From CAIKMD01 sp035605975 (lineage in GTDB: Bacteria; Pseudomonadota; Alphaproteobacteria; ATCC43930; CGMCC-115725): a stretch of DNA of 16,771 nucleotides. Positions 8,350 through 15,696 of the stretch are shown here, piece by piece. The stretch is taken from NCBI GenBank assembly GCA_035605975.1, contig DATNGG010000144.1, positions 1-16,771 on the forward strand, given 5' to 3'. Every line of letters begins with the position of its first letter. Position 1 is the stretch's first letter. The position numbers were made by a program, and so were the translations under genes. The notes beneath the pieces were generated by a model that searched no databases, was not told the DNA's origin, and saw nothing but the letters and a program-made list of their open reading frames with translations.

Positions 8350-8358
8350 ATCATAGCA
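8350..8358 (-). promoter_or_regulatory. Candidate extended -10 promoter for aapJ
   Basis: On the minus strand the sequence reads TGC followed by TATGAT, which fits an extended -10 element. Transcription would start about 30 bases before the aapJ start codon. No good -35 box is found at 16-18 bp, as can happen with extended -10 promoters. This is a motif match only. Confidence 0.35.
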
Positions 8359-8361
8359 AGC

Positions 8362-8376
8362 GCGCGGCGCCCGCGC
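8362..8376. repeat. GC-rich hairpin between the repeat-protein gene and aapJ
   Basis: The arms GCGCGG and CCGCGC are separated by three bases. The hairpin lies after the stop of the repeat-protein gene and just upstream of the aapJ -10 candidate. No T-tract follows in either direction, so it is at most a weak terminator or a protein-binding site. Confidence 0.3.
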
Positions 8377-8403
8377 ATCGGGCCGAAGGAAGGATCAGGG
8401 CGC

Positions 8404-8892
8404 TCAGGGCCCGACGAAGAAGTCGTGTACCTTCTGGTAGGCCCGCTGGAAAAAGCCGCCGGTCGCAGCGGTGCCTTCCTTCACCTTCGTGCCCGCGTCT
8501 TGGGCGCCTTGGCCAATCGCGGCGCCGGTGCTTTGCGCACCGGACTGAACCTTCGCGCCCGCGTCCGCGGCGCCTTGCTTGACCGTGTCGCGCGCGGGCT
8601 GGGTTTTCTCGTCGATCGCCCTGCCCGCGTCCTTGGCGCCTTGGGTGATCGCCGAGCCCGCATTCTGCGCGCCCTCCTTGATCGCCTCGCCCACCGGCGC
8701 GGCTTTCTCCTGGATCGCGCTGCCGACATCCTTGGCGGCTTGGCCAATCGCGGCGCCGGCATCCTGCGCGCTTTTCTTGATCGTCTCGCCCGCCGGCGCG
8801 AGCTTTTGACCGAGGTCGTCGGCATAGGCCGGCGCGGCAAGGCCCAGCACGGCGAGCGCCAAGCCGGCCGTCATCAGCTTCGTCTTCGTCAT
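8404..8892 (-). CDS. Secreted protein of ten 11-residue amphipathic repeats (LEA-like)
   Basis: This 162-residue protein has a Sec signal peptide (residues 1-24, hydrophobic LALAVLGLAA, cleavage after AYA). The mature protein is almost entirely a run of ten contiguous 11-residue repeats at 34-143, with a consensus close to AGxAIxxGAxD (for example AGAAIGQAAKD, AGSAITQGAKD, TGAAIGQGAQD). It ends in an aromatic tail GGFFQRAYQKVHDFFVGP. No cysteines are present. Repeats of this length form a helix with one hydrophobic stripe, as in group 3 LEA proteins, apolipoproteins and synuclein, so a surface-active or membrane- or protein-protecting role in the periplasm is plausible, but no function is proven. 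AAGGA nine bases before the ATG supports the start. It lies 42 bp after the RND gene and has its own promoter candidate. Confidence 0.85.
   Translation of the reverse strand: MTKTKLMTAGLALAVLGLAAPAYADDLGQKLAPAGETIKKSAQDAGAAIGQAAKDVGSAIQEKAAPVGEAIKEGAQNAGSAITQGAKDAGRAIDEKTQPARDTVKQGAADAGAKVQSGAQSTGAAIGQGAQDAGTKVKEGTAATGGFFQRAYQKVHDFFVGP
8464..8793 (-). repeat. Ten tandem 33-bp coding repeats
   Basis: The units encode the ten 11-residue repeats of the secreted protein. Most have diverged at DNA level, but a 21-bp stretch is identical at 8508-8528 and 8739-8759. The offset of 231 bp is exactly seven units, which points to duplication or gene conversion in steps of whole units. Confidence 0.85.
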
Positions 8893-8922
8893 CGCCCGTA
8901 ATCCTTCTCGACGCGGATGCGA

Positions 8923-8952
8923 ATTATAGCGCGATCAATGCGGGCTCGTCAC
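8923..8952 (-). promoter_or_regulatory. Promoter of the 11-residue-repeat protein gene
   Basis: On the minus strand a perfect TATAAT lies at 8928-8923, and GTGACG (four of six matches to TTGACA) lies at 8952-8947, with an 18-bp spacer. Transcription would start near 8916, about 24 bases before the ATG. The -35 box falls within the last codons of the RND pump gene. TATAAT is rare by chance in DNA this GC-rich, so the gene is probably transcribed independently of the efflux operon. Confidence 0.6.
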
Positions 8953-11900
8953 CGGCGGCGCCGGCAACGCCTCCTCCTCGCGCGCGCGCGAATGGTCGGC
9001 GCCGATCAGCATATAGACCGCCGGCACGACGAAGAGCGTGAAGAGTGTGCCGATGGCGAGACCCGAGAAGATGATGAGGCCGATCGAAAACCGCGACACC
9101 GCGCCCGCGCCCGAGGCGGTGAGCAGGGGCACGACGCCGAACACCATCGCCGCCGTGGTCATGAGGATCGGCCGCAAGCGGATCGCCGCCGCCGCCTCGA
9201 TCGCCTCGCGCTTCGACTTCCCCTGCCGCTGCAGGGCATTGGCGAATTCGACGATGAGGATGCCGTGCTTGCTGATGAGTCCCATCAGCGTCACCAGCCC
9301 GACCTCCGAATAGATGTTCAGCGACGCGCCCGGCATCTGGAAGATCGAGCAGACGAGCAGCACAATCAGCGCGCCAGCGATCGACATCGGCACCGAGACC
9401 AGGATCACCACCGGATCGCGGAAGCTCTCGAACAGTGCCGCGAGCGCCAGGAAGATGATGATCACCGCGAAGCCGAAAGTTGTGACGAAGCCGCTCGATT
9501 CCTGCACGTATTGGCGCAGCGGACCGCCATAGTCGATCGTGTAGCCCTGCGGCAGGGTCCGCGCTGCGAGATTTTGCAGATAGGTCAGCGCATCGCCCGT
9601 CGGCACGAAGGCGACGCCCTGGATGGTCGCGGAATTGAGCTGCTGGAAGTGGTTCAGGGATTCCGGAACCGTCGACGTCTTGACGGTGGCGATGGTCGAG
9701 ACCGGGATCGGCGTCCCCTGCGCGTTCTTGATGTAGTAATTGAGCAGCTGGTCGGCGTTGAGGCGCGACTCTTGCTGCACCTGCGGGATCACCTTGTAGG
9801 AGCGGCCGCTGAGACTGAAGTAGTTGACATAGCCGCCGCCCAACGCCGAGGCGAGCGCGCCGCCGATATCGCTCATCTTCAACCCGAGCTGCGCCGCCTT
9901 GTCGCGATCGATCTCGACCGTCGATTGCGGCTGGTCGATGCGCAGATCGGTGTTGATGAAGAGGAAATTGCCGCTGAGCTGCGCCTCCTTGAGGAAGTTC
10001 TGCGCGACAGTGTTGAGCTGATCGAAGGGCTGGGTCGTCTTGATGACGAATTGGATGGGCAGGCCGAAAGCGCCCGGCAGCGAAGGCGGCAAGGCGGTCG
10101 CGACCTGCTCGCCCGCGACATGGCTGTTGATCTGCTGCTGCAGCAGCGGCGCGATCTGATTGGCCGTGCGCGTGCGCTGATCCCAGGGCTTCAAGTTGAG
10201 GCCGGCGAGCGATTGCCCGGGCGCGTCGATCTGGAAGACGTGCTGAAGCTCGGGATAGGTCGAGAAGATACCGTAAAGCTGCTTCGTATAAAGCAGCTTC
10301 TGCTGCAAGGTCGCATCGGGCGCCGTGGTGGCAAAGCCGATGACGAAGCCCTGATCCTCGTCGGGCGCGAGCTCGGTCTTCTGGAATCCCCAGAGGAAAT
10401 AGATGCTGCCGAGGATGATGACGGCGAAAACCCCAGTCACCGCCACCGTGTCGAGACTGCCATGCAGCATGCGGTGATAGCGGTCGCGTATGCGGTTGAA
10501 CCAGCGATCGATGAAATCCATGAAATGCGCCTGCCAGCCGCGGTCGCCGACCTGATGCGGCTTCAGCAGCCGCGAGCACATCATGGGCGAGAGCGTCAGC
10601 GCGACGATTGCCGAAACGGTGACCGCGCCGACGAGGGTGAAAGCGAATTCGGTGAAGAGCGCGCCGGTCAGCCCGCCCTGGAAGCCGATCGGCACATAGA
10701 CGGCGATCAGCACCACCGTCATGGCGATGATCGGTCCGCCGAGCTCGCGCGCCGCCTGGATCGCGGCCGCCACCGGTCTCATCCCGTCCTCGAGATGGCG
10801 ATTGACGTTCTCGACGACGATGATCGCGTCGTCGACCACGAGCCCGATCGCCAGCACCAAGGCGAGCAGCGTCAACAAATTGATCGAGAAGCCGAAGGCC
10901 AGCATCATCATGAAGGTGCCGATGAGCGACACCGGGATCGCGATCGCCGGGATCACCACGGACCGCAGCGAGCCGAGGAAGATGAACACGACGAGGATCA
11001 CGATCAGAACGGCCTCGACGAGGCTGCGGATCACCTCGTGGATCGAGCTGTTCACGAAGTCGGTCGAATCGTAGATCACCTGCGCCTGCAGGCCCTGCGG
11101 GAGCTGCGATTGAACCTCGGGCAGCTCGTTGTGCACCGCCTTGATGACGCTGAGCAGATTGGCCGAGGGGGCCACCTGGATGCCGATATAAACGGCGTCC
11201 TGCCCGTCGAACGCGACGCGCGTGTCGTAGCTGTCGGCGCCGAGCGTGACATTGGCGACGTCCTCGAGGCGCACATTGGCACCGTTCGCCTGCTTTACGA
11301 CGAGATCGCGGAAAGCGTCGAGCGAATGGAGATTGGTCGAGGCGGTGAGGTTCACCTGCACCATCTGGCCCTTGGTCGAGCCGATGCCGGAGATGTAGTT
11401 GTTGGCCTGGAGCGCTTGCGCCACATCCGCCGGAGTGACGCCGAACGCCGCCATCTTTTGCGGATCGAGCCAGGCGCGGAGCGCGAAGTTCTGCGCGCCG
11501 ACGATCTCGGCGGTCTGCACCCCGGCGATCGCCTGGAATTTCGGCTGCACCACGCGCACGAGATAGTCGGTGATCTGGTTGCGGCCGAGCACGTCGCTCT
11601 TGAAGCCGAGATACATCGCATCGAAAGTCTGGCCGACCTTGATGGTCAGCACCGGCTGCTGCGTGCCGGAGGGAAGCTGGTTCAGGACCGAGCTCACCTT
11701 GCTCTGGATCTCGGTCATCGCCTTGTCGGGATCGTAATTGAGGCGAAGATTGACGGTGATCGTCGAGACGCTCGATTGGCTGGTCGAGCTCATATAATCG
11801 ATGCCGTCCGCCTGGGCGATCGCGTTCTCCAAGGGCGTCGTGATGAAGCCCGCGACCACGTCGGGATCGGCGCCGTAATAGGTCGTCAGCACCGTCACGA

Positions 11901-12030
11901 CCGCGTTCTGGGTTTGCGGGAACTGATAGACCGGCAAGGTCGCGAGCGCGCGCAGGCCCAGCACCAGGATCAAGAGGCTGACCACCGTCGCCAGCACCGG
12001 CCGGCGGATGAAGATGTCGGTGAAATTCAT
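8935..12030 (-). CDS. RND multidrug efflux pump, inner-membrane permease (HAE-1 family)
   Basis: This 1031-residue proton-driven pump of the AcrB/MexB/MexI class forms the inner-membrane trimer of a tripartite exporter. It has the standard layout: one N-terminal helix (about 10-30), a large periplasmic part, a block of helices starting near 335, then the same arrangement repeated. Proton-relay residues are present: the aspartate pair D400-D401 in LAIGLVVDDAIIVVENVNRH, and the TM10 lysine in ISKHGILIVEFAN. Length fits the MexI-like branch (about 1030) and the sequence starts MNFTDIFIRRPVLA as that branch does. GAGGG seven bases before the ATG supports the start. It is the last gene of the efflux operon, separated from the fusion-protein gene by an unusually long 252-bp spacer. 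Substrates cannot be predicted. Confidence 0.95.
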   Translation of the reverse strand: MNFTDIFIRRPVLATVVSLLILVLGLRALATLPVYQFPQTQNAVVTVLTTYYGADPDVVAGFITTPLENAIAQADGIDYMSSTSQSSVSTITVNLRLNYDPDKAMTEIQSKVSSVLNQLPSGTQQPVLTIKVGQTFDAMYLGFKSDVLGRNQITDYLVRVVQPKFQAIAGVQTAEIVGAQNFALRAWLDPQKMAAFGVTPADVAQALQANNYISGIGSTKGQMVQVNLTASTNLHSLDAFRDLVVKQANGANVRLEDVANVTLGADSYDTRVAFDGQDAVYIGIQVAPSANLLSVIKAVHNELPEVQSQLPQGLQAQVIYDSTDFVNSSIHEVIRSLVEAVLIVILVVFIFLGSLRSVVIPAIAIPVSLIGTFMMMLAFGFSINLLTLLALVLAIGLVVDDAIIVVENVNRHLEDGMRPVAAAIQAARELGGPIIAMTVVLIAVYVPIGFQGGLTGALFTEFAFTLVGAVTVSAIVALTLSPMMCSRLLKPHQVGDRGWQAHFMDFIDRWFNRIRDRYHRMLHGSLDTVAVTGVFAVIILGSIYFLWGFQKTELAPDEDQGFVIGFATTAPDATLQQKLLYTKQLYGIFSTYPELQHVFQIDAPGQSLAGLNLKPWDQRTRTANQIAPLLQQQINSHVAGEQVATALPPSLPGAFGLPIQFVIKTTQPFDQLNTVAQNFLKEAQLSGNFLFINTDLRIDQPQSTVEIDRDKAAQLGLKMSDIGGALASALGGGYVNYFSLSGRSYKVIPQVQQESRLNADQLLNYYIKNAQGTPIPVSTIATVKTSTVPESLNHFQQLNSATIQGVAFVPTGDALTYLQNLAARTLPQGYTIDYGGPLRQYVQESSGFVTTFGFAVIIIFLALAALFESFRDPVVILVSVPMSIAGALIVLLVCSIFQMPGASLNIYSEVGLVTLMGLISKHGILIVEFANALQRQGKSKREAIEAAAAIRLRPILMTTAAMVFGVVPLLTASGAGAVSRFSIGLIIFSGLAIGTLFTLFVVPAVYMLIGADHSRAREEEALPAPPVTSPH

Positions 12031-12071
12031 AGCCGCGCCCTCAAAGCCGCCGCTGGAAATCGATCTCGCGT

Positions 12072-12179
12072 CCTTCGACCGCTCGCGCCTCGGCGGCGCT
12101 CGCGCTCAGGATGAGGCGGATTTCTTAATGCCATCAACCAATTTTCCTCACCCTGAGCGGAGCGAAGCGTAGTCGAAGG
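12072..12179. repeat. Pair of inverted REP-like elements inside the efflux operon
   Basis: Copy A (12072-12116, plus orientation) begins CCTTCGAC and ends CTCAGGATGAGG. Copy B (12146-12179, minus orientation) begins CCTTCGAC and ends CTCAGGGTGAGG. The two face each other across 29 AT-richer bases, so CTCAGGATGAGG and CCTCACCCTGAG can pair with one mismatch, and the outer ends can pair too. This arrangement resembles paired REP/BIME elements. In the operon transcript the structure would lie between the fusion-protein stop and the pump start. Confidence 0.65.
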
Positions 12180-12197
12180 GCGCAGGATGCCCGTGCA

Positions 12198-12215
12198 GCG
12201 ATTGGAGCCAATCGC
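12198..12215. repeat. 18-bp near-perfect palindrome
   Basis: GCGATTGG and CCAATCGC flank two central bases. It lies next to the REP-like pair in the spacer between the fusion-protein and pump genes. As RNA it would be a small hairpin; as DNA it could bind a dimeric protein. No T-tract follows. Confidence 0.45.
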
Positions 12216-12282
12216 CCCGACCCCGGAACGCGGAGAGGGTTTGATCGAGCGTATCATTCGCTTCGTGTTCACTGAGCCGCCC

Positions 12283-13428
12283 CTAGCCCTCGGTCGGATG
12301 GGGGTTGGGGTTGTCGGCCGGCTGCACGGAATTGTCGATATGCAGCGGCGAGCCGTTGCGCAGCTTGACCTGGCCGGCGGTGACGACCGTCTGGCCCTGC
12401 TTGATGCCCTCGATGATCGCCACCTGATCGCCGCGCGTATCTCCGGTGGTGACGAAGACCTGCTGCGCCGAGAGCTGGTCCTTGCCGTCGGCCGTCTTGC
12501 CCTTGTCCTCGACGAGATAGACGGTGCTGCCGAAGGGGTTGTAGGTGACCGCGGTCTGCGGCAGGGTCACATAGTCCTGCGGCGCGCCGACATCGATCGA
12601 GACCGACGCGAACATGCCGGGCAGCAGCCGATGCTCGGGATTGCCGAGCGTCGCGCGAACTTGGACGTTGCGCGTCGCGGTATCGACCTTCGAATTGATC
12701 GCGAGAATGCTGCCGGCGAAGCTCTCGCCCGGAAACGTGTCGACCGTGACGCTCACCTTCTGCCCGGCCTTGATCTGCGACAGCGCCTGCTGCGGCAGGG
12801 TGAAGTCGACATAGATCGGATCGAGCGATTGCAGCGTGACGATGGTCGTGCCCGGCGAGAGATATTGCCCGACATCGACCTGGCGGATGCCGAGCTTGCC
12901 GGCGAAGGGCGCGCGGATCACCTTGTAGTCGACGATCGCCTGCTGCTGCTGCACTTGCGCTTCGTCGGATTTCAGATTCTGCGCATCGGTATCGACCACC
13001 TGTTGGCTGACGGCCTGGGCCTTCAACTGCCGCTGGTCGCGCTCATAGGTGATGCGCGCAAGCGCCGCCGTCGCCTTCAAGGCGTTGAGCTTGGCGATGT
13101 CGTCCTCGGCCGAGAGCCCGACCAGAAGCGTGCCCTGCGCCACCTCGGCGCCGGATTCGAAATGCACCGCCGAGACCGTGCCCGCAACTTGCGTCGAGAG
13201 ATCGGCGCCGCGCGCCGCGCGGAGACTCCCGATCGCATGAATCTGCTTCTGCCAGGGCTCGATCTTGGCGACCATGGTCGAGACCGTCTGCGGCGGATTG
13301 GCGAAGCTGGCGAGAACCTTCTTCTTGAAGCCCGGCAGGAGGACGAGCTCGAAGACAAAGATCGCCCCGAGCACGATGCCGACCGCGAGCAGCATGATGA
13401 TCATGCGTTTGGTCATGCGTTTGGTCAT
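12283..13428 (-). CDS. RND efflux membrane fusion (periplasmic adaptor) protein
   Basis: This 381-residue adaptor links the RND pump to the outer-membrane channel. It has a basic start, an uncleaved-looking membrane helix (about 9-30) and no lipobox, so it is probably anchored by that helix. After it comes a first half-lipoyl segment (GAEVAQGTLLVGL), a helical hairpin (about 112-165, KATAALARITYERDQRQL ... AQVQQQQAIVDYKV), a second half-lipoyl segment (IRAPFAGKLGIRQVDVGQYL), a beta-barrel (DPIYVDFTLPQQAL) and a C-terminal domain ending near PLHIDNS. The short hairpin is MexH-like. AAGGGA six bases before the ATG at 13428 supports this start. The start region contains a 12-bp tandem duplication giving in-frame ATGs at 13428, 13416 and 13404. 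It begins 15 bp after the channel gene. Confidence 0.93.
   Translation of the reverse strand: MTKRMTKRMIIMLLAVGIVLGAIFVFELVLLPGFKKKVLASFANPPQTVSTMVAKIEPWQKQIHAIGSLRAARGADLSTQVAGTVSAVHFESGAEVAQGTLLVGLSAEDDIAKLNALKATAALARITYERDQRQLKAQAVSQQVVDTDAQNLKSDEAQVQQQQAIVDYKVIRAPFAGKLGIRQVDVGQYLSPGTTIVTLQSLDPIYVDFTLPQQALSQIKAGQKVSVTVDTFPGESFAGSILAINSKVDTATRNVQVRATLGNPEHRLLPGMFASVSIDVGAPQDYVTLPQTAVTYNPFGSTVYLVEDKGKTADGKDQLSAQQVFVTTGDTRGDQVAIIEGIKQGQTVVTAGQVKLRNGSPLHIDNSVQPADNPNPHPTEG
13403..13426 (-). repeat. 12-bp tandem duplication at the fusion-protein start
   Basis: The 12-mer ATGCGTTTGGTC (plus strand) occurs twice in a row at 13403-13414 and 13415-13426. The protein therefore begins MTKRMTKRM, with three ATG codons in frame. 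The ribosome-binding site is spaced for the first one. Confidence 0.8.
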
Positions 13429-13443
13429 TGCGAGTCCCTTGGC

Positions 13444-14925
13444 TTAAGGCTTCTTCGCCGCGTCGGCGTGCTGGGCCGCGACATCGACGCGGTTCCACCA
13501 CCCGCCGCCGAGCGCCTGGAACAGCGCGGCGGTATCGGCAAAGCGCGCCGCCTGCGCGATCACGCGGTTGATATGCGCCTGCTGATAGGTGGTCTCGGCA
13601 TTGAGCAGGGTCGAGTAGTTGATCGCGCCCGCCTGGTATTGGGTGCGCGAGATCGCGAGGCTGTCCGCGGCCGAGCGCTCCGCCGCGAGCTGCGCCGCAA
13701 GCGCCGCCGCATCCGATTGCAGCGCGCGCAGCGCATCGGCGACGTCCTGGAAAGCGCTGATCACCGTGTTGCGGTACTGCGCCGCGGCGGCGTCATAGGC
13801 GGCTTCGGCGGCGCGCTTCTCGTGGAGGAGCTGGCCGCCCTTGAAGATCGGCTGCACCAGGCCCGCGCCGATGCTCCATATGCCGGGCCCGCTGAGCAGC
13901 TGGCCCGCATCGGTGACGGTGTTGCCGTAGGACGCGCTGAGCGTGATCTGCGGCAGCATGGCGGCAGTGGCGACGCCGATCTGCGCGCTCGCCTGGTGGA
14001 GCGTTGCCTGCGCCGCCTGGATGTCGGGGCGCTGCTCGACGAGCCGCGAGGGGAGGCTCAAGGGCAGCTCCTGCGGCAGATCCAGCGCGGCGAGATCGAA
14101 GCTCTGGCTGATTTCCTCGCTCGGCAGCCGGCCGGCCAGCGCGGTCAAGAGCACGCGCTGCTGCGCGAGCTGCTTTTCGAGCGTCGGCAGCGTCGCCTGC
14201 GTCGCGTTGAGGGTTGCCTGCTGCGCCAGCACCGCAGCGCGCGACGCGCCGCCGAGGTTGAACTGGCGCTGCAGCACGTCCAGCTGCTGCGTCTCGGCCT
14301 CGATGATCTCCTGCGTCGCGGCGATCTGGGCGCGAAGCGAGGCTTCCTGCACGGCGGCGGCGACCACGTTCGAGGTCAGCGTCAGATAGGCCGCTTCGAG
14401 CTGGTAGCGCTGGAACTCCGCCTGCGCCTCGGTCGATTCGAGCTCGCGCCGCGCGCCGCCAAAGACATCGAGCGCATAGGAGAGGCTGAGCGAGCCGGTC
14501 GTCAGGGTGAAGATCGAGCTCGACTTCGGATTGCCGAAAGCGGCGCCCGAAATTTTCTCGCGCGTCGTCGAGAGATTGCCGCTGACCGAGGGAAAGAGCA
14601 CGCCGCGCTGCGCCAGCACGTTCTCCTGCGCCTGGCGCAGCGTCGCTTGCGCTGCTTCGAGGCTGGGATTGGATTGGAGCGCTTCCTTGATAAGCGCATC
14701 GAGCGCCGGCGAATGGAACAGCGTCCACCACTGGCCGGGAATGTCCATGCCGGCAACGAAGCGCTGCGCCTCGCCGCCTTTGACCGCGGCGGAGATGGTC
14801 GCGGGCGCCTGCTTTTCCGGCGTGTAGCCCGACACGGCGGGCGCGGCCGGCCGCTTGAAATCCGGCCCGACCGCGCAAGAAGCGAGCAGCAAGGCGGCCA
14901 GCGCCGCCGCGGGACGCAAGCTCAT
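13444..14925 (-). CDS. RND efflux outer-membrane factor lipoprotein (NodT/OprM family)
   Basis: This 493-residue TolC-like outer-membrane channel is a lipoprotein of the NodT/OprM type. The N-terminus MSLRPAAALAALLLASC has a lipobox with the acylated cysteine at residue 17, followed by the family signature AVGPDFKRPAAP. WWTLFHSPALDALIKEAL and two repeated outer-membrane-efflux domains follow, each with long alanine/glutamine-rich helices; the second begins near LPSRLVEQRPDIQAAQATLHQA. The start at 14925 is chosen because it gives a proper lipoprotein signal and its ATG overlaps the tetR stop as ATGA. The open frame continues 43 codons upstream, but that sequence is arginine-rich, opposite in character, and lies inside tetR. 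The channel gene comes first among the pump parts, whereas adaptor-pump-channel is the more common order. Confidence 0.93.
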   Translation of the reverse strand: MSLRPAAALAALLLASCAVGPDFKRPAAPAVSGYTPEKQAPATISAAVKGGEAQRFVAGMDIPGQWWTLFHSPALDALIKEALQSNPSLEAAQATLRQAQENVLAQRGVLFPSVSGNLSTTREKISGAAFGNPKSSSIFTLTTGSLSLSYALDVFGGARRELESTEAQAEFQRYQLEAAYLTLTSNVVAAAVQEASLRAQIAATQEIIEAETQQLDVLQRQFNLGGASRAAVLAQQATLNATQATLPTLEKQLAQQRVLLTALAGRLPSEEISQSFDLAALDLPQELPLSLPSRLVEQRPDIQAAQATLHQASAQIGVATAAMLPQITLSASYGNTVTDAGQLLSGPGIWSIGAGLVQPIFKGGQLLHEKRAAEAAYDAAAAQYRNTVISAFQDVADALRALQSDAAALAAQLAAERSAADSLAISRTQYQAGAINYSTLLNAETTYQQAHINRVIAQAARFADTAALFQALGGGWWNRVDVAAQHADAAKKP

Positions 14926-15671
14926 GGCGCCTCGCCCATCGCGCTGCGCAGGATCGCCGTCGCGTGCTCCTTCACGATCGCCTGGATGAGCGCCACCTTG
15001 CGGTCGTCGAGCTCGTCCCAATGCATCGACTGGCGCGCGCTCTTGTTGCTGCATTGGCTGTGGAAGATGAAAATCTGGCCGAGAATCGCGAGGGTGCGCA
15101 CCAGGATTTCCTCATCCTCGGCCGAGCGCTCGAGAAGGCGCGCCACCACCTCCATCGCCGGCCGCACGCCAAGGCGCGTCACGCTGTCATGCAGCAATTC
15201 GAGCGCCGCCTGGCCCTCGATCTCCGCCCGCGAGATGAAAGTGCTGTGGCTCGCCGAGGCGCGGTGCGAGGTGACCAACGCCGTGAAGGCATCGAGCACC
15301 GCATAGAGCGCGGCAAAAAGCCGGTCGGGATCGCGCGGTCCGGCCAGGGCCTCGGCTGCCTGCGCCGCGGCGGGCGCGAGATGATCCTCCACCATGGCGA
15401 CGATCTGGCCGATCGCGGCGCGGTAGAGGCCCTCCTTGCTGCCGAAATAATACTGAATAGCCGGCAGATTGACCTTGGCGCGGTCGGCGAGCGCGCGCGT
15501 GCTCGCCCCTTCATAGCCCGCGGCGGCGAAGACCTCGATCGCCGCATCGAGGATGCGGCGCATGGTCTCCTCGCCCCTGGCATGGGCGGCGGGACGGTAA
15601 TGGAGGCCCGTGGCGTCGATGCGGTCTTCCGGCATGGGAGATTTGGCCAGCGCTAGTTTAGCGACCGACAT
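14922..15671 (-). CDS. TetR-family transcriptional regulator of the efflux operon
   Basis: This predicted 249-residue DNA-binding repressor has an N-terminal helix-turn-helix domain (about 36-85: ILDAAIEVFAAAGYEGASTRALADRA, then VNLPAIQYYFGSKEGLY) typical of TetR. The C-terminal part, roughly 95-245, is an all-helical ligand and dimer domain that resembles the CecR (YbiH) type, which I call from memory with moderate confidence. Its stop overlaps the start of the channel gene, so it is the first gene of the operon it probably controls. The ATG at 15671 directly abuts a 25-bp palindrome, leaving no room for a ribosome-binding site: either the message is leaderless or the true start is the ATG at 15635 (residue 13), which also lacks a clear site. 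The inducer is unknown. Confidence 0.92.
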   Translation of the reverse strand: MSVAKLALAKSPMPEDRIDATGLHYRPAAHARGEETMRRILDAAIEVFAAAGYEGASTRALADRAKVNLPAIQYYFGSKEGLYRAAIGQIVAMVEDHLAPAAAQAAEALAGPRDPDRLFAALYAVLDAFTALVTSHRASASHSTFISRAEIEGQAALELLHDSVTRLGVRPAMEVVARLLERSAEDEEILVRTLAILGQIFIFHSQCSNKSARQSMHWDELDDRKVALIQAIVKEHATAILRSAMGEAP

Positions 15672-15696
15672 TATCAGTTGATTGGATCAAATGATA
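15672..15696. promoter_or_regulatory. TetR operator palindrome
   Basis: The arms TATCAGTTGAT (15672-15682) and ATCAAATGATA (15686-15696) match at ten of eleven positions around a 3-bp spacer. The site touches the tetR start codon and lies in the tetR-metC intergenic region. Its length, symmetry and position are what a TetR dimer that represses its own operon would use. Confidence 0.75.

Noticed and set aside
7327..8901. Plus-strand open frame with apparent repeats (RARVLGALxDR) opposite aapJ and the repeat gene
   Set aside because: The repeats are only the antisense image of the 33-bp units. The minus-strand protein has a signal peptide, ribosome-binding site and promoter.
8917..12114. Plus-strand open frame of over 1000 codons opposite the RND pump
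   Set aside because: The translation is dominated by R, H, D, E and G without hydrophobic core or motifs. The minus-strand RND frame has all family hallmarks.
14926..15054. Upstream extension of the channel gene by 43 residues
   Set aside because: The extension is arginine-rich, lies inside tetR, and would bury the lipoprotein signal. The ATG at 14925 overlaps the tetR stop and gives a proper lipobox.
12187..15306. Plus-strand open frame of over 1000 codons opposite the adaptor, channel and regulator genes
   Set aside because: It crosses three well-supported minus-strand genes, and its composition is typical of antisense shadow in high-GC DNA.
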